Source: Phoronis australis (Eukaryota; Phoronida; Phoronidae). Taken from it: DNA of 64,000 nt. Shown here piece by piece: positions 14,807 through 27,150 of this stretch. The notes below the pieces were generated by a model. That model searched no databases and was not told the DNA's origin. It saw only the letters and a program-made list of their open reading frames with translations. The position numbers and the translations under genes were made by a program. The stretch is from positions 702,720 to 766,719 of the forward strand of contig NMRA01000030.1 of NCBI GenBank assembly GCA_002633005.1, given 5' to 3'. Every line of letters begins with the position of its first letter. Positions within the stretch are counted from its first letter, which is position 1.

Positions 14807-15076
14807 GTCAGTTTGAGCAGAACTTTGCTTCATTCAGAAAAGAATTACTGTAGGAGACATGAGAATGACTTTTGTCTCATGCGCTTTCCATCTTACTTAA
14901 AAAAGGTGAAAGTATTCTCGTGAGCACTGTGGCCAACTCATTACGTGTGTAAGATTTGCACGTGAAAATTTAAAGACAACTTACGTAAAAGATGAGTAAT
15001 ACTATTGAATTGCTGCGAGCAATCACTCTTTTCTATACGCCAAGCCCCTTTTTACATTGTCTAGACAATCTACTCA

Positions 15077-15248
15077 CCGTAAACTCGCGGGTTTACACCC
15101 TAGGCGCTTAAATTGGGAAACTCTGAGACAGGGGGTGAGCAATTATCCAAGCAGTGGGCGCTTTTAAGCGTTTTAAAAAACGGAAAATTGGCAAAAAGTC
15201 GGGGGTAGACGATTACCCGGGGATGGGCATTAACCCGCGACTTTACCG
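15077..15248. mobile_element. 172-bp MITE related to the 58.5-kb element
   Basis: Termini CCGTAAACTCGCGGGTT and CGGTAAAGTCGCGGGTT are inverted. The interior carries GTGGGCGCTT and GATGGGCATTAA units like the subterminal arrays at 58.5 and 59.5 kb. Confidence 0.7.
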
Positions 15249-16555
15249 CATGTTTTTCCTAACTCTTGCACCTAAGATCCATGTCAGTGTAGCTCCTTGG
15301 CTGTTTATCTGATTGACTGTTCAGGTAAGCGCTCATCTCAGACTTCTTACAAAAAATTGGTGTTTAAGTAGCCACTCACACCTCAATGCCCATCCTTGAT
15401 TTTTGACTTCCCAGTTCAGGTTCCCTGACACTACACAAAATGAAAAGATGAGCCAGCCAGTTCACAGAGATCCCAGTGTTCAGCTATGGAGAACCATTTG
15501 TCACTTCCTGACAAGAGTTCATGAATTACTTCTTAGTACCAAGTTGAGACCAATCATAGCAGAAAGTTGTAGGATTATCAAAATTATTTACTTTGCATAA
15601 AAGCTGAAAGATGTGGGGATTGGATTAAAATTAAGTAAAAACGCTGTCACATTAAAATCATTTTTAGACTATTTGACAACTTGCTGAAACACGCCGAGGA
15701 CGTGTGGACATAGGGAACTTTGGCCAGCATGGGTTTTTAATCATACCATACTCAGATTGTATAAGTCAGCTAACACAGTTTTCCCAGTTTTTGAGAACCC
15801 ACAGAAAGTTGGTATGACAGAGCACTAAAACTGAAGAACCTGCCACCTTCCATACTTTTCATAAAATAAAAATATAGGCCAGAGTGAGGTATTTACACAA
15901 AACATTTCAGGAGGAAGTGATCAACATATAGGTATATTTAGACAGTCCAGGGGGTAGTGACATCAAAAATGAACAACTGTTGACAGGTAAAAGAAAGGCA
16001 GGGGGTCAAGTTTCAATGATAACATGTTTTACCTGGTAACAACAAAAACACGAAAGCAGTGCCTGTTCTTATGTGATAAAGGTGTGCATGCATGTGGGTG
16101 TGTGCATTTGTTGGGCTATGTATATCACCATTAACCATAGTGTGATACAGGTATCACCGTATCGGTCATCTTAACTTTTTGGAGGTCATTAATTCCAAGC
16201 CCGGTAGCTTACACCTGAACAGGTAGATTAGAGTTTGTATCAAAAAATTGAGTAATTCAAAGAGGAATTATATTTTCAGTGGCCTACCATATATAGCAGG
16301 ATTCAAATAGGTAAAGTCTCATCAGTTTCTAAAAAAAAATAATTGCCAAAATGGGTCATTTTTCATTTTTCAAAAGCTTGTATTATTGTTTTGAAAGTCT
16401 ATAAACATTGTCAGAATCAATATACAGGTAGCTATGGCATAGACCTTAAAATAATACAGCACTTATTTGATGCTATTTATCTTCTATTAAAAACAAAAAT
16501 GAAAATTCGCATTGGCCATACTGTGTCTCCAACTGATGAGATTTTATCATAAAAA

Positions 16556-16702
16556 TTTCAAGACTGGACTTGAACATCACTTTACCACGAAAAAATATCT
16601 CAAGACTGGACTTGAACATCACTTTACCACGAAAAAATATCACAAGACTGGACTTGAACATCACTTTACCATAAAAACTATCAAGACTGGACTTGAACAC
16701 TT
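16556..16702. repeat. ~42-bp minisatellite, 3.5 copies
   Basis: Units of AAGACTGGACTTGAACATCA followed by CTTTACCA and an A/T-rich tract. Confidence 0.92.
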
Positions 16703-19419
16703 TGTAACTTTGAGTGTAGCCGACTAAATCTGTTTTTATGCAATGCAGTCACATCTATTATCATGTTAAATAATGTTTAATTCTTTTTATCTAAGATGGT
16801 CAACAGTTGACAGTGAAGGATTACATACTTATTTACTCAAGTCAATTTCCCACTTAGTCATGTTCACTTATACTACAAAAGCACCCAATATAGCTACTGG
16901 ACCTCATCCAAAATTTCTTAATCAAGCGTAAAAAACATTGAAAAACAACCATTAATACTTGCTCAACAGATAAAGGGAAGAGAAGTTGAACATCCTTGTT
17001 TGTAGTGAAGAGGAAAACAACTGGAACATATTAAATGGGTCAAAGAACATACACAAAGTATCCACATCATTAAGGAAAACCACAGTCTAAATATTGATGA
17101 GATGGACCATCAGGTATTACTCAACACCAAGCTCATGCATCATGCAGAGGGATGAAAAGTAAACTACAAATGTTTAATTTCATTACAAAATATCTTCAAG
17201 GGGGTGGTGACATACAAAATGACACCAGAGGCTATTGTAAGGTTCTCCCTATCCCTGGTCAAAACTTCCCATTTTGTCTACAGAATAAAAAATATCCGCA
17301 ATGAATTTTTGATAATTTTTACGCTACCATAATTTGTGTCCAAAAGAGCTGCTGCTTCCACTCAGGTCCAAGTGACTTTCAAAACAACACATGAACAACA
17401 CATCACTGTGACATTTAAACAAAAAAACATAAACAACACAACATCACTGTGACAATTTACAGTAACTAAATAATAAGCACAAACTGAATGTTTTTATATT
17501 GAACCGACCATGAAACCCAAATTGTACAACCCTTGCAGTTAACCAGTCGGAGGTGCATGCTGCAGGAAAAAAATGATTGAACAAAAAGATAGTAAGCTAG
17601 ACTGAAAATCACAATTTACTTAGAATTAGGGATTTCACCCCTTTGACTAGTTGTAACTTGTAGAGTCGTAAAACAAGACCTCAAATCAAAAACCACAAGC
17701 CCTGTTTCTTTTTCTTGACTGGGAACCCAGTCAAAAGAAGTCGATTAGGACAGCTGTCAGTAGACAATCCCTCCTATGACACACCACCACATCATGCAGG
17801 AAAGAATGTGTTGTCATGGAGACCTTTCATGGCACATGCTCAGTCATGACTTCAGTCAGCTGTCTGTGTAACCTCCTATAGATACTTTCCCAGAGATTTA
17901 AATCAAATTCACAATTTGCCAAAAAGGCACCAATTAATAATGTCAGTTTCTTCAGTTTTGCTAAAAATAATTGACAATTACTAATTTTTATAAATCCAGG
18001 CTTATTATATAGCTTTAAATACTCAATGAATTAGTTTCTATTTATAAAGATCTTCACTGCCAAACTTTGATGGGCATTTACTACTGCAGACAGATGTACG
18101 AAATATTTGTTACCAAGGGGTATTTTTCAAAAAAAAATACCCTGGTGTTGGTTAATTGGCGAAAATGGACCCCGTACTTTTGCTCAAAGTGACCCTGTTT
18201 AGTTGCAAACCAGCAAATTTTCCTCAATTTCAAACAAAATAATTGCCGAAATAACTATTTTCCACTTTCCAAAAGCTCAAACTTCATTGTTCAAATGCTC
18301 AATTTTTCTCGTGTGTTTGTTGACAGCAGCAGTACAATGTAAACTGTACAAATAAAGAAGTAATTTTGTTAAGTAACATATCATTCTTCCACCTAGTTGT
18401 GTTCTTACCAACTGGAGACACTTTACTGCATTATGCTAAATTCCGTCACTAGGTGGCAGGAGGCTACATATTTGGTCAGAGAAAAAGCACTCAAGCATTT
18501 TATGGCTTTTAAAAATTGCAAAATTATAAACTAGGGACCATGCCATGACAAAAACCAATTGATATTAATAGAAAAGAAATAAAGATGTTTAGGCTGAACC
18601 TTTGTTTTTTTACCAATTTAAAATTAGCCTTTGCATTTGATATACGGTAATGCAAAAGAATTTTGAGTTCCAACACAACAAATACTGTTGGCAAAATTCC
18701 ACAATTTGCCAAGGTTGAAAACTACTGTCTAAAATATAATAGGAGTGTGCCACCAATGTTGCAAAAATAACAGCTAGAATCAGAAGGAATTTTTATGACG
18801 TAGCACGAACAGACAGCTCTGTATCACAGATGTAAGGTTTAATATACAGATCTTTAGAAATGCCAGACCTCACAAGAATTTGGGGTTCAAACATGACGAT
18901 AAATATTTACTTTAATGATGAACATGGCATTCAAGCACATTTTCTACATAGCATGAAACTAAACAAAGTGATGCAGGTCATATTTTTCATCTAATGCCTA
19001 ACAAATTAGGCAAAACATGCAGAAAATTAAGTATTAATACCATAACCAATCAATGAAAAGAGAGCACTATAGCACAGTAACATGTACTCAGGAGATTTTT
19101 TGATGTAAAAAATATGAAATGTAGACATTCTTAAGACCGGGGTAAGGAGTTAGTAACATGCTATTGATTAATAACTAGTTACTGATTAGTAACTTAGTTG
19201 CTAGTCATTGATTACTAAGCACAACAAAATATAATTAACAAAATATTAGTATATAATTTAATTTTATTGCACCTACCCGCAGGCTTAAAGTACACGACAT
19301 TAATCTGCATGTTCACACAAACATCCAAGTATTGACCACAAAGTCATGTCTCATTTAAAATTTATCCATGGATAATTTGTGAATGAATCAGTCAACACGG
19401 CAGGCAGCGTCAAGGGGTC

Positions 19420-20212
19420 TCAATTTCTCGTGACATTTAAAACCTCAATATGAATCCCTTTAGAAAGCTCTTCAAACAACAAGATTGATGCAGCTTCAAA
19501 CACACATGGGGAGACTATCTTCAAATTAAACAGAATTTGTAAATTTTCATGCAAGATTTGCACCATGTCAAAGGTCACATGTATCATACAGGACCAATCA
19601 ACCAACAGAAGAGTTTTGTCACTAGAGGGCTCTTCAATCAAAACCATCCACTGAAGCTTGTACCTTGTCAAGTTTGCAGCACTCATGGAAACAGCCACTG
19701 ATACCAGACTAAGTCCACCTGGAAAGGAGTAACGGCCATGCAGACGAAATACAGCACTGCCTTTTGCAATGGGACCACATTTTGAGGACCATTGAATAAC
19801 AATTTCCTAGCAATGGATCAGTGTGCATTAAGGCAGATCCCTTCAACAAATAAAAATTTATTTCAAAATTTTTCTCATCATCATGTTGTGTCAATGGAAT
19901 TTTCCGAATCTCCTTCCAACAACTGAGTGTCCACATTTTCTGGGTTATGTAATTTCGACAGCTCATCATTTTCAACAAGCACTTTAAGTTCGTCAGAATT
20001 AACTGCAATTCTCTCTGGGTGAAGTTTCTTATCTAAAAATGTTGGAGTTGCATCCTCTTCTTCCACACAAGGGACATAACTACTGATATAGTCTACAGGA
20101 TCACTGCGTATCATTAGTCCCAAATGTGATTCTCTAGCTTGTGCAAGCGATTCAATCATAGACTTGGATGAGGGTAACTTGTCCTTTCCCTTTAACTTCG
20201 CAAGTCGGTTTT
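19420..20212 (-). CDS. unassigned coding-like segments, two frames
   Basis: Segment one (20212-19881) follows a tttctag acceptor and is open for 110 codons to TGA. It begins ENRLAKLKGKDKLPSSKSMI and continues acidic (SDELKVLVENDELSKL). Segment two (19806-19420) follows a gctag acceptor in another frame and is open for 128 codons: QWSSKCGPIAKGSAVFRL, HGRYSFPGGLSLVSV, IEEPSSDKTLLLVDWS. The first stretch resembles the R-L-x-x-L-K ... P-S spacing of ANCHR/ZFYVE19, but nothing else does, so I give no function. I see no convincing donor linking the two. It could be the 3' end of a real gene, two alternative terminal exons, or a decayed copy. Confidence 0.4.
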
Positions 20213-20636
20213 CTAGAAAAACAAATTGGCAAACTAAATAATTCCACACTAAGTAGGTCTATTTCATCAACAAATTGTGTTTTCCAAACAATATTATTCC
20301 AATAATTTTTTTTAAGAAATACATCATAGCATCTGTAGCGTGACCTGTCATTATAAAACTGTCAAAATAATATGAACATATACAATCAAACTCTTTGGTT
20401 ACAGAAGGAGGCGCCTCAATACTAGAATTATCCTAATACGTTTCATATCACCCAGGCTCTAGTAACTGGCAAGACTACTGAATCGTCAAACATTTTGTTT
20501 TGGTCGATTCATGATCCGGTGCTGATATCTGTAGGGTAGTTACTAGCCTCCATGTAAAGCTGAATAAATCTATAATTTTGGATAAGTCTGGGTAAGAATG
20601 AGCAAAATAAATCCTGAATAAAAGATATCACTAACA

Positions 20637-22285
20637 AGAGAAACGCGGAGCGTTAAAATGCACCCACGAATGCACTGCAAACGGTGTGCTTCTAGAGTGT
20701 TTATTTGTCACAAAAATGGCCACTAGATAGTGCAAAAAATTGGAAAATGTCACCATTTTTTAACAGAAAGCTATTTACCACATTTCATGAAAATCCGTCA
20801 AGAAACTTTAGCAAAACTGAAAAAATGAAACTGCTACTAGGGGACAAAGCCTTCATTGGACCCCTTCAGCTTCCGTTGTTAATGTCACATAAATACACTT
20901 GCTAAATTTAATAAACATTCTGCAGAGGGCTTAGGATATACCGCTAATGGTGCAAAAATGCCACTAGGAGGTGCCACAGTAATTGAAGCCAGAAAATCAT
21001 CGTCAACTGTCCTCTTCACACTAACAATATATAAGCCAATTTTCACAATCTTCCTCATTGGTTGACACAGGGCGGATGCCAAAAACAGACTGGAAAGCAA
21101 AATACGTCAAATCCGTTCAAAAACCAGAAAATGTCACCGTTTCTTTAAAAGAAAGCTATTTCACAAGTTTCATGACAATTCGTTCAGGAACTTCGGAGAA
21201 ACAGAGGAAAACAGAAAAAAATGAAACTGCCACTAATGGCAGTGTTAGTTGCACCTGTCTGAAAGTCGTCGTCTTCCGTTGTTAACTTCATATAAATACA
21301 CGGGCTAAATTTAATAAAGATCCTGCAGAGGGCTTAGGAGATACAGGTATGCCCGGGTGGAAAACAAAAACAAAAATGCCACTAGGAGGCGCCACAGTGG
21401 TTGAAGTCATCGAAACAACATCGTCAATTGTCCTCTTTATATTAACAACATACATGCCAATTTTCACAATCATCCTTCAAGTGGTTTGGTTGATGGAGGG
21501 ACGGACGACAAAAAACTCGAAAACAGTAAAAATGGCCAATAGGTGGCGCAAAATACCTTGAATCCATCTGAAAACGGGAAGAGAGTGTCATCTCATTAAT
21601 AGATGCCTATGTGCTAAATTTTATGGAAATCCATCGAGGACCTTTGAAGATACAGAGGTAAACGTAAAAAAAAATAAAATTGCCACTAGGGAGCAAACCT
21701 GTAGTCCGATCTGTTCGAAAGTCGCCGTCCCCTGTCGTAAACACATTTACTGCATTTAATAAAGATCCTACAGAGTGTTTAGGAAATACAGCCATGGGCG
21801 CAAAAAACACAACTGCCACTAGGAGGCACCACAGTAGTTGAAGTCGTCAGAAAATCATCGTCAACCATCCTCTTCATTGTAAAAACATACATGCCAATTT
21901 TCACATTCATCCTTAGAGTGGTTTGGTTGACAGAGGGACGGACGCCAAAGAATGAACTTGAAAATAGTTAAAATGGCCACTAGATGGCGCAAAATTCCTC
22001 GAATCCATCCAAAAACAGGAGCATAGCGTCAAGTCATCAATAGATGTCTATGTGCCAAATTTCATGAATATCGGTTGAGGACATTTGAAGATACAGGCAA
22101 ACGTAAAAAAACTATAATTGCTACTAGGGGGCACAGCGGTATTCGGGTCGGTCCGAAACTCGTTGCCCTCTGTTGTCAACCCCATAGGAACACACCTGCT
22201 AAATTTTAATAAGATCCTCCCAGGGGTTTAGGAGATACAGTCGTGGATGCTGGATGCCCAGACAGAGGTGACAGCAATATGCACC
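20637..22285. repeat. dispersed repeat copy A, CCACTAG-rich
   Basis: About 1.65 kb, homologous to 60837-62560. Both start AACAAGAG.AACGC.GAGC then CCCACGAATGCA, and both end near CCACATATAAATA. Internally it is a degenerate tandem repeat of ~445 bp. Each unit has three words of the type CCACTAG..GGC separated by ~150 bp (for example at 20961, 21379, 21536, 21816, 21977 and 22121). There is no long ORF. Confidence 0.85.
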
Positions 22286-22974
22286 CACATATAAATAAAT
22301 TTGTGCATAAAACCTGCATTCTTTACTAAATATAGCTAGTTACCCAAGCTGAAACATTCTCATCATTACATTATCCATAACAGCCAATGTCTCTTTTAGA
22401 TAATTTTTATAACAACTGTTCCTCATAGACATTAGTTTTAAGTTAAGAAATAAATTAACTTAATAATTTCCCTTCATGGAGAGTTTTGAGCGCACTGATT
22501 CTCGAGCAAAAATTCAGCTACTTCGAAGTTCCCACAATCTGCCGGTACACGTCGCTTGGTCACCAGCAAATGGTGAAGGGATGAGCGCATGTCACTGATA
22601 GAAAAGTTTCTTAATTAGGTTTACAAAAGCGAGACAGATACAAGTAAGATTGTTGCAACAGACAGTTGAGCAATCAGCATTTAGTATAAGTTTGATATTG
22701 AGATGACTACAAAGAGCAGACCAAGTTGACAGTGTGTTGCTCTATTATTCCTCAGTTTTTACCCACAGAGCGATTCATAGCTTATTTTGAGATTCAGACA
22801 TAAAAAGTTAACCCTACTGCCTTGCAGTGAAATGTTAGGCAACACCTTTCTAAGAATATTCTTAAGGGTCACTGTCACTCGCAATTTTTTCTGGGCTTTC
22901 AACAGGTGTTACTGTTGTGGTGTGTGTTAACTCAACCAATGTCATACCCTCTGGCACGAACAAAGTGAAGATGG

Positions 22975-23200
22975 CCACTTGCCGATTCAAGAAACTGAAC
23001 GAAGGACTGTTTGAAAAAAGTTTGATTGTGGGAAGTATTTGTTCGGGCTGGTAAAAGTTAAAGACACCAACTGCCTCCTGTGTCCCTCTAAGCGCAAAAG
23101 GTACTTATAACAACATGACTTTTATGGCGTAATCAGTGTGAGGCATAATGTGCTGAAAAACTTCTGTGTGTCGTATAGAGGGCCTATGAGATGGTCACCG
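22975..23200. mobile_element. third, older arm of the same foldback family
   Basis: This stretch matches the right arm (23838-24045) in the same orientation but is more diverged, so it also forms an inverted repeat with 23208-23448. Confidence 0.6.
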
Positions 23201-23207
23201 TAATAAT

Positions 23208-24105
23208 TAGGCAATGACCATCGCCTCTGTTGGCTCCATACGCCGGAAGCTTTTCGGCGAATTATGCCTCGCACTGACTAAACCATCAAAGTCGCGTTTT
23301 TATAAATACTTTTGCGCATAGAGGAACACTTTAGGAGGTTGTCGATGTGTTTAATTCCTTCCAACTTGAACAAATACTCCCGTTATCAAACTTTTTCTTC
23401 GAGCAGTCCCTATTTCAGTTCCCAAAATCGTGAACTCAACATTTTTATACTGCGCACGCTCCAATTTTTACCACGCTCGCTAGGTGATGTGACTTCATGA
23501 CCTTAAATAGGCCAAAGGTGAGCCATTGCGGTCTAGTCAGTCAAATGTTCGATTCCAAAATGCCACCACTTATACTCGTCTTTAATTGGCGTTACTTGAA
23601 ACTGATTGTATTTCAATGAATTATCGTTTGTATTTGATAAATAAATGCTGTTGATACGATATTTAATAGTCTTTGCGCACATATTTGACACTTTAATTAT
23701 TAACAGCAAATGCACGGCTGGTTCCCGGCAGCACGTACGCAAAGGGTGGGAACTTCAGCTTTCAAAGTTCAACGGTAGGACCGCAACTTCTGACCTTCGG
23801 CCTGGTTATAAGAATCTCTTGGCGTGTGCCGAGTGAAAATGTTGAGTTCACGATTTTGGGAACTGAAATAGGGACTACTCAAAGAAAAAGTTTGATAACA
23901 GGAGTATTTGTTTGAGTTGGAAGGAATTAAACACATCGACAATCTCCTAAGTGTTCCTCTATGTGCATAGGTATTTATAACAACGTGACTTTGATGGTTT
24001 AGTCGGTGCGAGGCATAATTCGCCGAAAAGCTTCCGGAGAATGGAGCGCCTATAGGAGCTGCATCGCCTCTGGTTCAGGCCAACAGAGGCGATGGTCATT
24101 GCCTA
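23208..24105. mobile_element. inverted-repeat (foldback) element
   Basis: Arms 23208-23448 and about 23838-24105 are reverse complements, roughly 85-90% identical by eye, around a 390-bp centre. Termini read TAGGCAATGACCATCGCCTC. Confidence 0.8.
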
Positions 24106-25475
24106 CGTATTTATATGCTTCGCTCAGATAACGCCACAGGCACAGGGATCCTGTTAGCCGAAAGCAACAACAAAATGTGGACATTTAAGAATACGTCTAA
24201 CCTAAAGATGCTATATGCTGCTCAGACGTCTTGAAGTTACTCTTTTGATCAGGTAAGCTAAAGTTAAGTAGTACAAAAGGGTCAACAACAGTCCGTTCTG
24301 CCCTTTTGTCCGACTCCATGTTTGCTTGTATTAAGATAACGCCACACCTTACGTTTTCAAGTAAAATGAACGTACTTTCACCAATTACCTTGAGCATAAC
24401 TATTCGGAATAAATATTATGAGAATATGACTTTAGAAATCAGCGATGTTCTCGAGGCATTCTTCGTTTTCGTCTTACAGTGGCAGCAGCTAACAATGTCG
24501 ATGCTCCTTTGTTGCCTAAACAAATGAACACCAACACCGCTGCGCAACAAGATCAATATTTCTGAGAATCCGGCTTGAAGTACTGAGTTCATATATATGA
24601 TCATTAAAATCAACTTCAAATACTTTTGAGGAACGTGAATAAGATACATTAAAACTTTTGTAGTTTTTCCTGTGTTATCAGTAGCTCCAAGTCGCAACCA
24701 AGAGTAAAACAGCCTTCAGACTGTCACACGTTCAGACCCGGGATTCCGAGTCATATTACCTTTCATTCTCAAAGAAAATAAACCCAGTATTCAAGAAAAG
24801 ACTGTGTATACTACACCGAGCACTGACTTAATACATTATCTAAGACTTTCCAACTGAACCATTACGTATTCAGATGTCCTTAGTTTTAGACTCGCTACTG
24901 TACTTTCTTTTGAATGTTATCAGATGTATTTCTATAGGTGTGTATTATAATTATGTTTATTATTGTTTACACTATTTGTATGCCGAGCATATCATTATAT
25001 GCATGTTTTGCCTATGATGTTTTAATGTCTTGTCTTACTTTGTAACGGCATCACCAATAACTTTTAAGTGCCGCATTGTATACTTTTGGATGCTCTAATA
25101 ATAATTGAATCCTGAGCTGAACAATTGCAGATACTGCACATACTGCAGACTGGTGCTCAAATGATGTTAAAAGGATATTACTTACAAGAGGTTTTAATTA
25201 TTAAAATAATTTATTCAATTTACTTTACATAAACTTCACAGAAAAAAAATATTCCAGAAACATTACAAAACGAAAAAATAGTGGACAAAATTAAAATGCT
25301 GTAAAAATACATTCATGTAAACGAACAGACTTGCATCTTGAAAGTGCCTGATGCAACTTCACAGAAGAACTAAATATTCAGTTACAAATTAGGAAACAGT
25401 TGTAGGTAGAAGACAGTAACAGAGACACATGATCGCAGCTAGTAGTAGTGATCACATGCTGAGAACAATTTTACT

Positions 25476-25578
25476 TTTTTGAACTTTAAACTCAAGAAAT
25501 GTGCAGTATTTCTTCAAATTCGTTGGGCCAACGAATTTGAAGAAATACTGCACATTTCTTGAGTTTAAAGTTCAAAAA
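25476..25578. repeat. 103-bp perfect palindrome, 1-nt loop
   Basis: Arms 25476-25526 and 25528-25578 are exact reverse complements over 51 bp around a single G. No flanking duplication is seen. It lies about 1.5 kb after the PPP1R36 stop, so it could be in a long 3' UTR. It may also be an assembly or foldback artefact. Confidence 0.95.
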
Positions 25579-26504
25579 CGTCCACATTGTTTCCACATAA
25601 GCTAGCTCACACGAACCATCACTCTACTTTTTTAGTACAAGTCACTTAGTTCATTGTAAACTGCATGTAAACTTGACATACATGGATAACATACTTCCAC
25701 ACTGACGAGTCAAATGTGTATTAAAACACATAAAGACAATGGTTCAAAGGAGATACTGTAACTTTCTGTTGGGATATACTAGTACTTTAAGGTGTACATA
25801 AAAGTAACAAAAAATAAATTATCCATAAACTATCATAACTGAGCAAACTAGCAGATTCTGTAACCCCAGACACTCACCAAACACTTATGGCAAGAAAAGT
25901 TTGGGTAGCCATGACAGGGCAACAGTAATATTGTTACATGTTTCATAATACTACATTCCAACCTCACCAGCCAGTGAGTGGCAGCTATTTTGCTAGAGTA
26001 TCAGGTATTAGTTTTTCTCACCTGTGATCTTACTTGACCTCGCCAAATATGAAAACACTCGTCTTACAGAATGCTTTCATTTTATAACAAGCTAATAACG
26101 AAACTTTCTTCTTCACATCATCAGACATTCGATGGTTACAAAATCACAAAGACAGAGCCCTTTACTAGAATTATCCACCAACATTTTTTTCTATGACAAC
26201 ATCACACAGTTATACACATGAAGAAAGCAACTGAACATCATTTAACTGATTGATGGAAGACTGTTATGAAAACACAGTTATGAAGCTTGACCAAGAACGT
26301 GTGCTGCCACCTGACTGCATCAAGACTTCAGACTTTACACTAAAGATGCATCGTAACAATTAAATCCAAACCATCAAGTTCATTAGGCCAATTACTAAGT
26401 CCAGTTTCTGCAGCAAAATCAGATGAGTTTATCATCTGTACACTGACACTAGTCCAACACATGTTACTTCCCCACCAAAGCTGATGATTTTATACAGAAG
26501 AGTT

Positions 26505-26620
26505 GACTGGAGCAATGCAGTGTAAATGGCCTAGTCAAGGACACATCTACATTGTCTGCTGCAGCACAGGATTGAACCCTAGATGCTAAACCACTAGAGG
26601 GCACAAAGTCCGACACTGTC
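26505..26620. repeat. SINE-like, tRNA-derived remnant
   Basis: GCCTAGTCAAGGACAC, a Pol III B-box-like AGGGTTCAATCC on the minus strand, and CTAAACCACTAGAGGGCAC occur in the order seen in widespread marine animal SINE tails. The copy is degenerate. Confidence 0.5.
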
Positions 26621-27073
26621 AAGTGCAAGGTGGAGAGAGGATAAAATATCACCAGCACTTTTGCCATTGAAGGTCACGTAGGACCCTAGAAAAAGGTACA
26701 AAAATTTGGCTGACTTCGGAACATCATATCTCAGAAATGGCAGACCGAATTCATATGGAACTTATTGACTTTACGCCCTGTTCTTCAAAACGATGTTAAG
26801 AATTGTTTGTAACATGTTCCATTCTTGCACAAAGGGATGCCAAATCAGGACTTTTATGATTTATATGAAAAAAAATGAAATCAAGTTGCATAAAACATAA
26901 CATTGTCAATTGTTTGTCCCACCTTCGCACTAAGGCTCAAGGCCTATATGTGTATCATCAATTGTCACTAATTCATAAGTTTCCCATATTATTATTGTTA
27001 ATGATCACAGGACTAATGGAATGCAGCAATGTTAAGTAATGAGATTTCCATAAACGGTATTCTAAGCTTAAAT

Positions 27074-27150
27074 TCATTCGCCTTCAAAGTCAGAAAATGC
27101 TTCAGTTGTGGCCTGTGATGCAGCGGTTGAAACTCGGCTAGGAGGTTTCT
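27074..27150 (-). CDS. PPP1R36: PPP1R36 terminal exon
   Basis: 77 nt ending in TGA. It encodes a Ser/Ala/Thr-rich tail ending EAFSDFEGE. The acceptor is gttacag|AGA. Phase matches the preceding exon and there is no family homology this far out. Confidence 0.75.

Larger units (their letters stand above)
11557..19419. other. no gene recognised
   Basis: Apart from the MITE, hairpin and minisatellites listed, I find only short ORFs. A short minus-strand segment at 12433-12498 has an acceptor and a stop (MTIEVVTIDVEQSLEF...), which could be a terminal exon but has no partner. Confidence 0.5.
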
